Below are positions 43,244 through 52,400 of a stretch of 64,000 nucleotides of DNA, in pieces (the stretch's first letter is position 1; each line of letters begins with the position of its first letter). Under the pieces are notes generated by a model that saw only the letters and a program-made list of their open reading frames with translations, did not search any database and had not been told where the DNA came from. The stretch is from VXPQ01 sp965116435 (lineage in GTDB: Bacteria > Bacteroidota > Rhodothermia > Rhodothermales > VXPQ01): contig OZ220686.1 in the NCBI GenBank assembly GCA_965116435.1, positions 620,001 through 684,000 of the forward strand, written 5' to 3'. The position numbers were made by a program, and so were the translations under genes.

Positions 43244-45658
43244 TTAATTCCTCAGCGGTTTTTTCGTTTTTAACATGTGGACAATGCGGTCCTGCGTTTT
43301 TTTCTCGCAGATCAACTCGAGAAACACGCGGCGCTCCAGTTCGATGAGGTACTCCTCGTCCACCTCCCCGGCGCCGGTCAGGTCGCCTCCGGTCATCACG
43401 AAGGCAAGCCGCCCGGCAAGGAATGCATCGTATTCGGATATGAACCGACCCTCGACGAACTGCCGCGCCATCACGTCCAGCGCCGCCCCGCCGGGACGCC
43501 CCAGGACCCGGACAGGTTGCGGAACCGGCGGACGATACCCTGCGGCGGAAAGGCGCAACGCCTCCTCCCGGGCGACATGCAGCCGACGGTCCTCGTGCAT
43601 GACGATCCGGGCATGCGGCGCCAGAAAACCGAGGTCCTGCGCTTCCGCCGCACTCGTCGACACGCGGGACATCGCCACCGTTTCGAAAAAACGCTGAATC
43701 CAGGCCTGAATTTCGGAAGGATGGCCGTTCGCCGCCCGCTGGAACGCGTTCGCCGCCAGCCGCATCGTGCCCGTTCCCGCCGGAATCAGCCCGACCCCCA
43801 GCTCCACGAGGCCCGCATAGCATTCCGCCGAAGCCACCTGATTCGGACACGCCATGAGCAACTCGCACCCGCCCCCCAGCGCGCGCCCGTGGGCCGCAAC
43901 GACCACCGGCTTGCGGGCGTACCGCACGCGCTGAATGGTGTGCTGAAACGCCTCGATCTGCCGATCCACCGCCTGCACGGCCCCCTGCTGCAAGGCCCCC
44001 GCCAGTTCCACGAGATTCGCTCCCACCGAAAAATTACGCCCCTCGTTGCCTATCACAAGCCCCTTGAGGGCCCCATCCTCTTCGACGCGCTCCACGGCGC
44101 CGGCGATCGCCTCCATCACGCCCTGGCCCAGCGTGTTCGCCTTCGAACGAAACTCCAGCAACGCCACGCCCTCGCCCATATCGAGCAGGCTCGCTTCGCC
44201 GGATTCCCACAACGTCCGCCCCGGCTCCGACCGGATAGCGGCCACGCCCACATACTCTTCCGGGACGGGGTCCGGCGCATAGCCCGCACGGGTCGGAACA
44301 TACGCCGTACGCGCGCCCGCATCCGTACCGTAAAACCCGCCGGCCCGCACCGCATCTTCCGCCCAGGCAGGCGTCCCCAGCCCCGCGGCGTCCATATCGT
44401 TCAGCACCCGCTCCGCACCCAGCGCATCCCATAGTTCGAACGGCCCGCATTCCCATCCGAACCCCCAGCGCAGGGCGCGGTCCACATCCGCAGGCCGGTC
44501 CGCGATTTCAGGGATTCTGCGCGCCGCGTACGCCAGCAAATCGCACGTCGTCTTCCGAAAGAAGGCCCCCGAACGCCCGTCCGCTTCGTACAACGCCCGC
44601 AACCGGTCTTCGAGGGCGCGCAGGCGGCTTATTTCCGACAGCGCGGGCAAAAGCACAGGCCGCGCCGCGCCATACGTCAGGGTCTCCGGGTCCACGGACT
44701 TGATCTCCCCGTCTTGTTTTGCATAAAACCCGGCCCGGGTCTTTTGCCCCAGCTGCCCAGCCTGCACCAGGCGCGACAACACGTCCGGCGGGCGAAAGGC
44801 CTCGCGGCTTTCGTCGTCCGGAACCGCCTCGTGCAGATTGCTCGCCACGGCCCACAACACATCCAGCCCCACCACATCCGCCGTACGGAACGTGGCGGAC
44901 CGGGGACGACCCACCAGCGGGCCCGTCAGGGCGTCCACCTCTTCGATCGCATAGCCCTGCTCCGTAAAGCCCCGAAGCGCCTGCATCATGCCGTACACCC
45001 CGATGCGATTCCCTATGAAATAGGGCGTATCCTTCGCGACGACAATGCTTTTCCCGAGATGAATCCGCCCGAAATGCGCGATGCGGGCCAGTGCATCCGG
45101 GTCCGTATCCGGGCCAGGCACCAGTTCCAGCAACCGCAAATAGCGCGGCGGATTGAAAAAATGGGTCCCGAGGAACCCGCTCCGAAACGCGTCGCTGCGC
45201 CCGGCGGCGATCCGCTCGATGGAAAGCCCGCTCGTATTGGTGGATACAATGGTCCCCGGCCGCACGACCGATTCGACCTGTTCAAGCAAGGCGTGCTTCA
45301 CGTCCAGCCGCTCCACCACCGCCTCGATCACCCATTCCGCTTCGGACAACCGGTCCAGATGATCCTCGAAATTGCCGACCTCAACGCGACGAAGCGCCTC
45401 CTCGTTGAAAAACGGAGCCGGTTTGGCTTTCGAGGCGGCCTTCAGTCCCCGTTCCACGGTCGCATTGCGGGCGCCGCCTTCCCCGAACGCCACATCGAAC
45501 AACAGCACATGCAGGCCCGCATTGGCGAGGTGCGCGGCGATTTGCGCGCCCATCGTGCCAGCGCCCAGTACGGCGGCCTTGCGAAACGGGACCCAGGCAT
45601 GGGGCGGAGCGAATGCGCCCGAAACATGGCCGGGCGTTGCCGTCGAATGTGCGTGCAT
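43244..45658 (-). CDS. fadN: 3-hydroxyacyl-CoA dehydrogenase/enoyl-CoA hydratase, FadN-like
   Basis: The 804-residue bifunctional enzyme has the dehydrogenase first, unlike FadB/FadJ. The NAD-binding fold is AAVLGAGTMGAQIAAHLANA at 28-47, followed by TNTSGLSIERIAAGR and FFNPPRYLRLLELVPG. The enoyl-CoA hydratase domain lies in the C-terminal third: GLVIGNEGRNFSVGANLVEL and VVAAHGRALGGGCELLMACP. This order and length match FadN of the B. subtilis fadNAE operon. The gene order fadN-fadA-fadE is also the same. It performs hydration and NAD-dependent oxidation of the acyl chain. Confidence 0.93.
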   Translation of the reverse strand: MHAHSTATPGHVSGAFAPPHAWVPFRKAAVLGAGTMGAQIAAHLANAGLHVLLFDVAFGEGGARNATVERGLKAASKAKPAPFFNEEALRRVEVGNFEDHLDRLSEAEWVIEAVVERLDVKHALLEQVESVVRPGTIVSTNTSGLSIERIAAGRSDAFRSGFLGTHFFNPPRYLRLLELVPGPDTDPDALARIAHFGRIHLGKSIVVAKDTPYFIGNRIGVYGMMQALRGFTEQGYAIEEVDALTGPLVGRPRSATFRTADVVGLDVLWAVASNLHEAVPDDESREAFRPPDVLSRLVQAGQLGQKTRAGFYAKQDGEIKSVDPETLTYGAARPVLLPALSEISRLRALEDRLRALYEADGRSGAFFRKTTCDLLAYAARRIPEIADRPADVDRALRWGFGWECGPFELWDALGAERVLNDMDAAGLGTPAWAEDAVRAGGFYGTDAGARTAYVPTRAGYAPDPVPEEYVGVAAIRSEPGRTLWESGEASLLDMGEGVALLEFRSKANTLGQGVMEAIAGAVERVEEDGALKGLVIGNEGRNFSVGANLVELAGALQQGAVQAVDRQIEAFQHTIQRVRYARKPVVVAAHGRALGGGCELLMACPNQVASAECYAGLVELGVGLIPAGTGTMRLAANAFQRAANGHPSEIQAWIQRFFETVAMSRVSTSAAEAQDLGFLAPHARIVMHEDRRLHVAREEALRLSAAGYRPPVPQPVRVLGRPGGAALDVMARQFVEGRFISEYDAFLAGRLAFVMTGGDLTGAGEVDEEYLIELERRVFLELICEKKTQDRIVHMLKTKKPLRN

Positions 45659-45742
45659 ATGCGAATAGAACCTTGAAATGAGCGCCTTGACATTTCGTGC
45701 GAATCCGTATCGTGCGAATCCGTACGCCGGGTCGAACCGCGA

Positions 45743-47701
45743 TCAACCGCCGCCGTTCTCTTTTTTCAAAGAATTCCCCGGTTCTTCCACGACCACCACC
45801 TCGGCGGGCAGGTCCCCGGCGCCGTACAGCTGCGCAATGTCGTCCGCAAACCGTTCTTCGACCTGCCGTCGGCGCAGCTTCAGCGTGGGCGTAAGCAACC
45901 CGTTTTCCGTCGTGAGCGCAGCAAGCGCTATGCGAAACCGCTTAATGCTCGACCACGGATCCATGCCCGCATTGGCCTCCCGCACCCGTTCGCGCAGATG
46001 CGCTTGCACGACAGGCAAGGCGATCAATGCGTCGGCGGACAGCCCTTCGCCGGCGCCGCGCGTCCGGGCGTAGTCCGCCAGTTTCTCCAGATCGGGAAAG
46101 ACGAGCGCCGCGCAATACGAGTGGCCGCTGCCCAACACCATGGCCTCCTCGATCTCCGGATGCGCGCGCAACCGGTTCTCGACAGGCTGGGGCGCCACAT
46201 ATTTCCCCGTAGAGAGCTTGAAAAGCGATTTCTTCCGGTCCGTAATGCGCAGATAGCCCGGCGGCGAAAAATCCCCGATATCGCCGGTATGAAACCACCC
46301 GTCCTCGTCTATGACCTCGTTTGTCAACGCCTCGTCCTTGTAGTATCCCCGCATCACGTACGGCCCGCGCGTCACAATCTCGCCATCCTCCGCAATGCAC
46401 ACCTCGGCTCCGGGAATCAATTCCCCCACCGTGCCGGGACAGACACGCCCCTTCCGGTTAAAGGAAATCACGGGGCTCGTTTCCGTAAGGCCGTATCCCT
46501 CCAGCACGGTAATGTTCGCCGCCGCAAACAAATTGGTCAGGCGCTCGCCCAGCGCCGCGCCGCCCGAAATAAGAAAATGCACGCGCCCGCCGAGGGCTTT
46601 TCGCCATTTCCCAAAGAGAAGACGGTCCGCCACCTTGAGCGAAAGCGCCCGGAGTCCGCCGGGCGGCGACAATACGTCGTACCCCTCGCCCTGGGATAAC
46701 GCCCAGGAAGCGATGGCCTTCTGGAGGCCGCGCATGCCGGCGATCCGGGTCAGCACGGCGGCGTACACTTTTTCCAGCACCCGCGGCACCGTGGCGAATA
46801 TCGTGGGCCGCACCTCGGCGATATGCTGCATGAGGAACTCCTGCGACGTGAAATACACGGACGACCCATGGTAGAGAAAGCCATACTGAAGCATCCTCGC
46901 GAAAATATGGGTCAGGGGCAGAAACGAAATAATCTGTTCGCCCTCCTCGCCCGCGCGGTACTCCGGCATTCCGGAGAAAGACGTAAGCGCGTTGGCGCTG
47001 ATATTTTCATGCGTCAGTACGACGCCCTTGGGCTGTCCCGTCGTGCCGCTCGTATACAGAATCGTGGCCAGGTCCTGCGGCCCCACCCGTTCGCGCAACG
47101 CAGCGACGGCGTCCGCATCTTCTTCCATCCGGCGCCGCCCGAACTCCCGAACCGCCTCCAGCGCATACGCTTTCACGCCTTCCGGAAGCGACGCCGCATC
47201 CGCAAGATCCCCGTCCGCCACGATCACCGCCGAAACCGCAGGGCATTCGGGCAACAGGTCCCGGATGGTTTCCAGGTGCTGTCCGCTGGAAACCGCCACG
47301 GCTTTCGCCTCCGAGTGGGCGAGCACATACCGAATCTGGTCCGGCGCATGCGCCAGGTACATGGGCACGTCAATGACGCCGGCCAACAGGCAGCCCATAT
47401 CCACCACGCAAAACGACACATCGCTTTCCATATACAGCGCCAGACGGTCCCCGTGATCCAGCCCCAGCTCGGCGAGCCCGAGCGCCGCTTCCTCGGCATG
47501 GCGACGAAACGCATCGAGGGAAAGAGAGCGCCAGCCGCCCGCGCCGTCCGGCTCGTTGAGCGCACGGCGGTTCGCATACCGCTCGGACGCCTCGTACAGC
47601 AAGTCCGGCAGGGTCTTCCCCAGCGTGAGCGTACCGCTGCCCGGATCGTTATCCAGCGGCGCGGCAGGCGTCTTTTCCGATTCCAATACGATATCCGGCA
47701 T
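45743..47701 (-). CDS. fadD: Long-chain acyl-CoA synthetase (AMP-forming)
   Basis: The 652-residue enzyme belongs to the ANL superfamily. The phosphate-binding loop is ILYTSGTTGQPKGVVLTHEN, A5-type motif VLEGYGLTETSPVISFN, and the A7/A8 region DGWFHTGDIGDFSPPGYLRI followed by DRKKSLFKLSTGKYVAPQPV. This resembles the FACL/long-chain ligases of Bacteroidota (600-650 residues). It activates fatty acids to acyl-CoA for the enzymes encoded downstream. The gene is the first of the beta-oxidation operon, with 84 bp before fadN. The symbol is by role; orthology to E. coli FadD is not claimed. Confidence 0.9.
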   Translation of the reverse strand: MPDIVLESEKTPAAPLDNDPGSGTLTLGKTLPDLLYEASERYANRRALNEPDGAGGWRSLSLDAFRRHAEEAALGLAELGLDHGDRLALYMESDVSFCVVDMGCLLAGVIDVPMYLAHAPDQIRYVLAHSEAKAVAVSSGQHLETIRDLLPECPAVSAVIVADGDLADAASLPEGVKAYALEAVREFGRRRMEEDADAVAALRERVGPQDLATILYTSGTTGQPKGVVLTHENISANALTSFSGMPEYRAGEEGEQIISFLPLTHIFARMLQYGFLYHGSSVYFTSQEFLMQHIAEVRPTIFATVPRVLEKVYAAVLTRIAGMRGLQKAIASWALSQGEGYDVLSPPGGLRALSLKVADRLLFGKWRKALGGRVHFLISGGAALGERLTNLFAAANITVLEGYGLTETSPVISFNRKGRVCPGTVGELIPGAEVCIAEDGEIVTRGPYVMRGYYKDEALTNEVIDEDGWFHTGDIGDFSPPGYLRITDRKKSLFKLSTGKYVAPQPVENRLRAHPEIEEAMVLGSGHSYCAALVFPDLEKLADYARTRGAGEGLSADALIALPVVQAHLRERVREANAGMDPWSSIKRFRIALAALTTENGLLTPTLKLRRRQVEERFADDIAQLYGAGDLPAEVVVVEEPGNSLKKENGGG

Positions 47702-47778
47702 ACCTTTTTCTCATTCTGAATGCAGGAATGCGCTGATCAAGCCCCGGCGACCGGCACATCTCCCAAAAAAGACCCGAA

Positions 47779-47830
47779 ATCTTGCGCATGAATCTTGCGG
47801 ATGCATCTTGCGCAAGCATCTTGCGGATGC
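47779..47830 (+). repeat. 13-bp tandem repeat, four units
   Basis: Units ATCTTGCGCATGA, ATCTTGCGGATGC, ATCTTGCGCAAGC and ATCTTGCGGATGC follow one another without gaps. The last unit runs into the GATGC arm of palindrome copy D. Confidence 0.92.
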
Positions 47831-47860
47831 GCTGATCAAGTTCACTTCGATCAGGGCATC
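47826..47860 (-). repeat. Dispersed intergenic palindrome, copy D
   Basis: This is the most symmetric copy: GATGC-G-CTGATC, then AAGTTCACTTC, then GATCAG-G-GCATC. Outer arms GATGC/GCATC, inner arms CTGATC/GATCAG and the central AAGT/ACTT can all pair with one bulge. It lies inverted relative to copies A, B and E. Confidence 0.9.
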
Positions 47861-47963
47861 TTCCGAAAGAAACGAAAAATCGCAACGGGATAAAAGCCTG
47901 GCCCGCATGCATTGCGCATGAAAAAAGCAGGGGCCGCCACATCTTCGGACGCCCCCCGGACAG

Positions 47964-48075
47964 GCTGATCAACGCCGCCGCGCAAGGAATGCGCGCGCCG
48001 ACACCCGCCCTCGCCGGGCTATGATATTCCCCTTAAGATATGCTGATCAACGCCGCTGCGCAAGGGGAATGCGCG
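47964..48075 (+). repeat. Direct repeat pair starting GCTGATCAACGCCGC
   Basis: A roughly 32-bp sequence, GCTGATCAACGCCGC followed by (C/T)GCGCAAGG and AATGCGCG, occurs at 47964-47995 and 48042-48075, 78 bp apart. The GCTGATCA start resembles half of the dispersed palindrome. Confidence 0.8.
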
Positions 48076-48092
48076 GGCGGAACGAACGGGAA

Positions 48093-49010
48093 TCACCGCT
48101 TGCGCAACGCCACGTTCCCCACGGCGGCGTACATGCGCAGATTGGGGCCGCCGCCGTTAATGCGACCCGCAAAGGACTTCCGGGTCCACTTCCCTTCCAC
48201 TTCCAGCGGATAGTCCGTGCTCGCCGACCCCACGGCGCATTCCGCATCGACGTCCACGCCTACGCTGCCCGCCACGTACACCATCACGTTGCCCGCCCCC
48301 GTACTGAACGCGGAATCTCCGTCCGGCTGTTCGGTGATGAACACTTCAATGTTGCCCGCGCCCGCCTTGACCGTGGCTTCGCCGCGCACGGACCCAACGT
48401 CCACGTTGCCTGCGCCCGTATGCACCTCCAGCTCCTCCCCCGCGCCTTCGATCTCGATATTCCCGGAGCCGGAAACCACCTCAACGGACCCGGAGACCTC
48501 GCCGATCCGGATATTGCCTGCGCCGGTGACCCCGGAAACGTCGCCGGAGAAGGAACCCAGCGCCACATTGCCTGCGCCCGTCGTGAACTCGACGTTGTAC
48601 TGCTCGGGAATCCGTGCCCGGACCCGCACCTTGAGGCGTTCCGTGGAGCGAATGCGGTTCCAGAACGTATCCTCCCGATCGAAACGCGACCCCACGTAGA
48701 CCCCACCGTCCCGCTCTTCGATTTGCAGGTCGTGCTGTTCGAACATGCGCTCGGCCTTGGCGCGGGAATCGGTCGTTACCTTGCGCTCCACCTCGATAAG
48801 CACTTCGCTGCCGGCCCCGGGCAATACTTCTACCCGGCCCTGGTCTATATCCAGCATCAGGGTGCCGCCAGGACGCACCTTGTACGACCGCTTGACCGTA
48901 TCCTTGATATCGATCAGGTCCAGGTCGCCCGCGTAGCTATTCGCGGCAACCAGCAGGGCGGCAACGATCAGGGGCCAGGTTCGGACGTATCGGAAGCAGC
49001 GTTTCGGCAT
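48093..49010 (-). CDS. DUF4097-family secreted beta-repeat protein
   Basis: From MPKRCFRYVRTWPLIVAALL the product is 305 residues with a signal peptide ending near ANSYAG. The mature part resembles DUF4097 (putative adhesin) proteins, which form a right-handed beta-helix. Its centre repeats a TGAGNV-type turn about every 17 residues: FTTGAGNVALGS, VTGAGNIRIGE, VSGSGNIEIEG, HTGAGNVDVGS, KAGAGNIEVFI and STGAGNVMVYV. Function is unknown; such proteins are often envelope-linked. The longer open frame upstream runs through the rpoC-end tandem array and is not part of it. Confidence 0.85.
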   Translation of the reverse strand: MPKRCFRYVRTWPLIVAALLVAANSYAGDLDLIDIKDTVKRSYKVRPGGTLMLDIDQGRVEVLPGAGSEVLIEVERKVTTDSRAKAERMFEQHDLQIEERDGGVYVGSRFDREDTFWNRIRSTERLKVRVRARIPEQYNVEFTTGAGNVALGSFSGDVSGVTGAGNIRIGEVSGSVEVVSGSGNIEIEGAGEELEVHTGAGNVDVGSVRGEATVKAGAGNIEVFITEQPDGDSAFSTGAGNVMVYVAGSVGVDVDAECAVGSASTDYPLEVEGKWTRKSFAGRINGGGPNLRMYAAVGNVALRKR

Positions 49011-49108
49011 AGCGGCGGCCTTGTCGTTTTGGCAAAGAAATTTTTCGGGGATTACTCCGCAATACGGAAGATTTCTTCCAATAGTTACAGAATTGTGCAA
49101 AAATATAC

Positions 49109-49426
49109 GCCCTGCACGGCCACCACGCCGCCCGCCCCGCCGAAACGAAGGCGCACCCCTTGACTTCCTCGGCCCTGCACGCCCGCCCCGCCGAAACGAA
49201 GGCGCACGCCTTGACTGCCTCGGCTCTGCGCGCCCGCCCCGACGAAACGAAGGCGCACGCCTTGACTGCCCCGGCCCTGCGCGACCGCTCCGCCGAAACG
49301 AAGGCTCACGCCTTGACTTTCTCGGCCCTGCGCGACCGCCCCGCCGAAACGAAGGCGCACGCCTTGACTGCCCCGGCCCTGCACGCCCGCCCCGCCGAAA
49401 CGAAGGCTCACGCCTTGACTTTCTCG
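49109..49426 (-). repeat. 51-bp tandem repeat, six units, overlapping the rpoC stop codon
   Basis: Five exact-length 51-bp units begin at 49172, 49223, 49274, 49325 and 49376, preceded by a sixth (49109-49171) with a 12-bp insertion. Each includes CCGCCGAAACGAAGGC or close variants and GCCTTGACT. The last unit contains the rpoC stop (49408-49410) and final codons, so the array repeats the end of rpoC. It occupies most of the 397-bp gap before the DUF4097 gene; the remainder (49011-49108) is unremarkable. Confidence 0.95.
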
Positions 49427-52400
49427 GCCTTGGCGTCCGGCGCTTTCGGAGCATCCGGCGCATCGGGCTCCGCCGGCGCCGATTCCCCGTCTCCGCCGAT
49501 GGCGGCTTGCAGTTCGGCCAGCTCGGTCCTGGAGCCAACCACAAGGTCCCGGAAACGCCGCTGCCCGGTTCCTGCCGGAATCGGATGGCCCACGATGACA
49601 TTTTCCTTGAGTCCGTACAGCGGGTCCCGCTGCGCCTTGATCGCCGCGTTGGTAAGCACCTTGGTCGTTTCCTGGAACGAAGCCGCCGACACAAACGAAT
49701 CGGTCGAAAGCGCGGCCTGCGTGATGCCCAAAAGAATCGGCTGCGCCACGGCGGGCTGGGCTTCGCGCGCCTCCGCCTGCTTGAGGTCCTGCCGCTTCAT
49801 CGCCGAATTCACCTCGCGCATTTTCCTCCGACTCACGACAGCGCCCACTTTCAAGCCGGAATCGCCCTCATCGGTAACCACAAACCGGTCGTAGAGGCGG
49901 TCGTTGTACTCCTCCATGGCGAACCGGTCCACCGTATAGTCTTCCAGCAAGGTGGTGTCCCCCGGGTCCGCTACGCGCACCTTCTGCATCATCTGGCGCA
50001 CAATCACTTCAATATGCTTGTCGTTGATCGTCACGCCCTGCATGCGATACACTTCCTGAATCTCATTCACGAGATACTCCTGCACGGCGCGCGGCCCCTT
50101 GATGGACAAAATATCCTGCGGGGATACCTGTCCGTCCGAAAGCTGGCCTCCTGCGCGTATAAAGTCGTGTTCATGGACCAGGATATGCCTCGAAAGCGGC
50201 ACAAGGTACGTCCGGCTTTCGGAACCGTCGCGGGAAGTAACCACGATTTCCTGCGCGCCCCGGCGACGTCCGCCGAAACGAACCACGCCGTCGATCTCGG
50301 AAACCACCGCGGGGTCGGCAGGCATCCGGGCCTCGAACAATTCGGTGACGCGGGGAAGGCCGCCCGTGATATCGCCCGTCTTGGCGGACTGGCGCGGAAT
50401 TTTCACCATCACCTGGCCGGCCTGAATCTCCTCTCCTTCGTCCACCTGAATGCGCGCCCGCACAGGCAGCGTATACTCGCGGTCCTTGTCTTCCGCCCGT
50501 TTTACGATGAGGGCCGGCGTCAGCGAACGTTCGCGGCTTTCGGTAATGACTTTTTCCTTGTGCCCCGTCTGCTCGTCGGATTCCTCCCGAAAGGTGGTGC
50601 CTTCGACAATGTCCTTGAAGGAAATCGTGCCGGAGACTTCCGACAGAATGACGCTGTTATAGGGATCCCAGCTGGCCAGCACGCTCCCCTTCCCGACGAT
50701 CTCTCCGTCCGAAATCAGCATTTCGGCGCCGTACGGAATGACATACGAAATCAACTGCCGCCCGGCATCCTCCGGATCGACAATCACCACCTCGCCCTGG
50801 CGCGTGAGCACCACGTCTTTCCCTTCGTCGTCGTTCAGCGTAACCGTGCGCAGGTTTTCGTATACCGCCTTGCCCGCAAATTTCGTCTGGAGCGTGCTTT
50901 CGGCGGAAATCAGGCTGGCCGTACCGCCGATGTGGAACGTCCGGAGCGTAAGCTGCGTGCCCGGCTCGCCAATAGACTGCGCGGCCACCACGCCCACCGC
51001 TTCGCCGGTTTCCACAAGGTCTCCGCTGGCGAGATTCCGCCCGTAGCAAAAGGCGCACACGCCGCGGCGCGACTCGCAGGTAAGGGCCGAACGTATCTCG
51101 ACCTCCTCAATGGATGTTTCGGAAATCTGCCGCGCCCGTTGCTCGTCGATCATCTCGTTGGCGGCGATAATCAGATCGCCCGAAAGCGGATCGCCCACAT
51201 CGTGCATGGAAACGCGCCCCACGATCCGGTCGGCCAGCGGCTCGACGATCTCCTCGTTGTCCTTCAAGGCCGATATCCGGATGCCGCGCAGCGTACCGCA
51301 ATCTTCCTGCACGATCGTCACGTCCTGCGCGACGTCCACGAGGCGGCGCGTCAAATACCCGGCGTCGGCGGTCTTCAGGGCCGTGTCGGCAAGTCCCTTG
51401 CGGGCGCCGTGCGTCGAAATGAAATATTCGAGCACCGAAAGCCCTTCCTTGAAGTTCGAAATAATCGGGTTCTCAATGATTTCGCCCACCGAACCCACAA
51501 GGCTCTTCTGCGGCTTGGCCATCAGGCCGCGCATGCCGCCCAGCTGGCGAATCTGCTCCTTGGACCCGCGGGCGCCCGAGTCCGCCATCATATAAATGGC
51601 GTTGAAGCCGCCCTTGTCGTTCCGAAGCGTTTCGAAAAGCGTTTCGGAAACCCGGTTGTTCGTCTTCGTCCAGATATCTATGACCTGATTGTAGCGCTCG
51701 CTCTCGAACATGAAGCCCATCTCGTAATTGCCGCGTACGCGGTCTACCTCGGCCTGCGCATCCGAGATGATCTTCTCCTTCACGTCCGGCACGATGATGT
51801 CGGCCAGCGAGAAGGTAAGCCCCGCCGTGGTGGCCTGTTCAAAGCCCAGCCGCTTGATATCGTCGAGAAAACGGGCCGCCTTCTGGAATCCGCTGGCCTT
51901 GAGCACGCGCGCGATGATCGGGCGCAGGTTGCGCTTCGTAAGCACGGCGTTGATGAACCCGACCTCGCCCGGAATCACCTCGTTGAAGAGTACGCGGCCT
52001 ACCGTCGTTTCCTCCATCTGGCCCCGGGCGATGCGGACATGGATCTGGGCATGCAAATCCACCTTTGCCTGGTCGTACGCCTGGCGGACTTCCGTAAGAT
52101 TTGCGAAGCGCATGCCGTCCCCTTTCTGGCCGGGACGCATTTTCGTGAGATAGTACAGGCCAAGCACCATGTCTTGCGTCGGGACCGCAACCGGGCCGCC
52201 GTGCGCAGGACTCAGGATATTATGGCTCGACAGCATAAGCACCCATGCTTCCAGACACGCGTCATGGCTCAGGGGCGCATGCACGGCCATCTGGTCCCCG
52301 TCGAAGTCGGCGTTAAAGGCCGTGCATACCAACGGATGCAACCGGATCGCCTTGCCCTCGATCAGGATGGGCTGAAACGCCTGAATGCCCAGGCGATGCA

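Larger units (their letters stand above)
47702..48092. other. 391-bp gene-free interval rich in small repeats
   Basis: No coding sequence is supported here. It contains a 13-bp tandem repeat (47779-47830), dispersed palindrome copy D (47826-47860) and a direct repeat beginning GCTGATCAACGCCGC at 47964 and 48042. Nothing else is recognisable apart from a likely promoter region for the acyl-CoA synthetase that I could not pin down. Confidence 0.8.

Noticed and set aside
39914..43273. Plus-strand open frame of 1119 residues opposite fadE and fadA
   Set aside because: It is Arg/His/Pro-rich antisense sequence spanning two convincing genes.
49109..49426. CRISPR array or repeat-protein gene on the minus strand
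   Set aside because: The units are contiguous 51-bp copies of the rpoC end; the open frame through them is a by-product of the length being a multiple of three and has no start or signal of its own.
49011..49694. N-terminal extension of the DUF4097 protein through the rpoC 3' region
   Set aside because: The extension consists of the repeat array and an out-of-frame piece of rpoC; the signal peptide at 49010 marks the true start.
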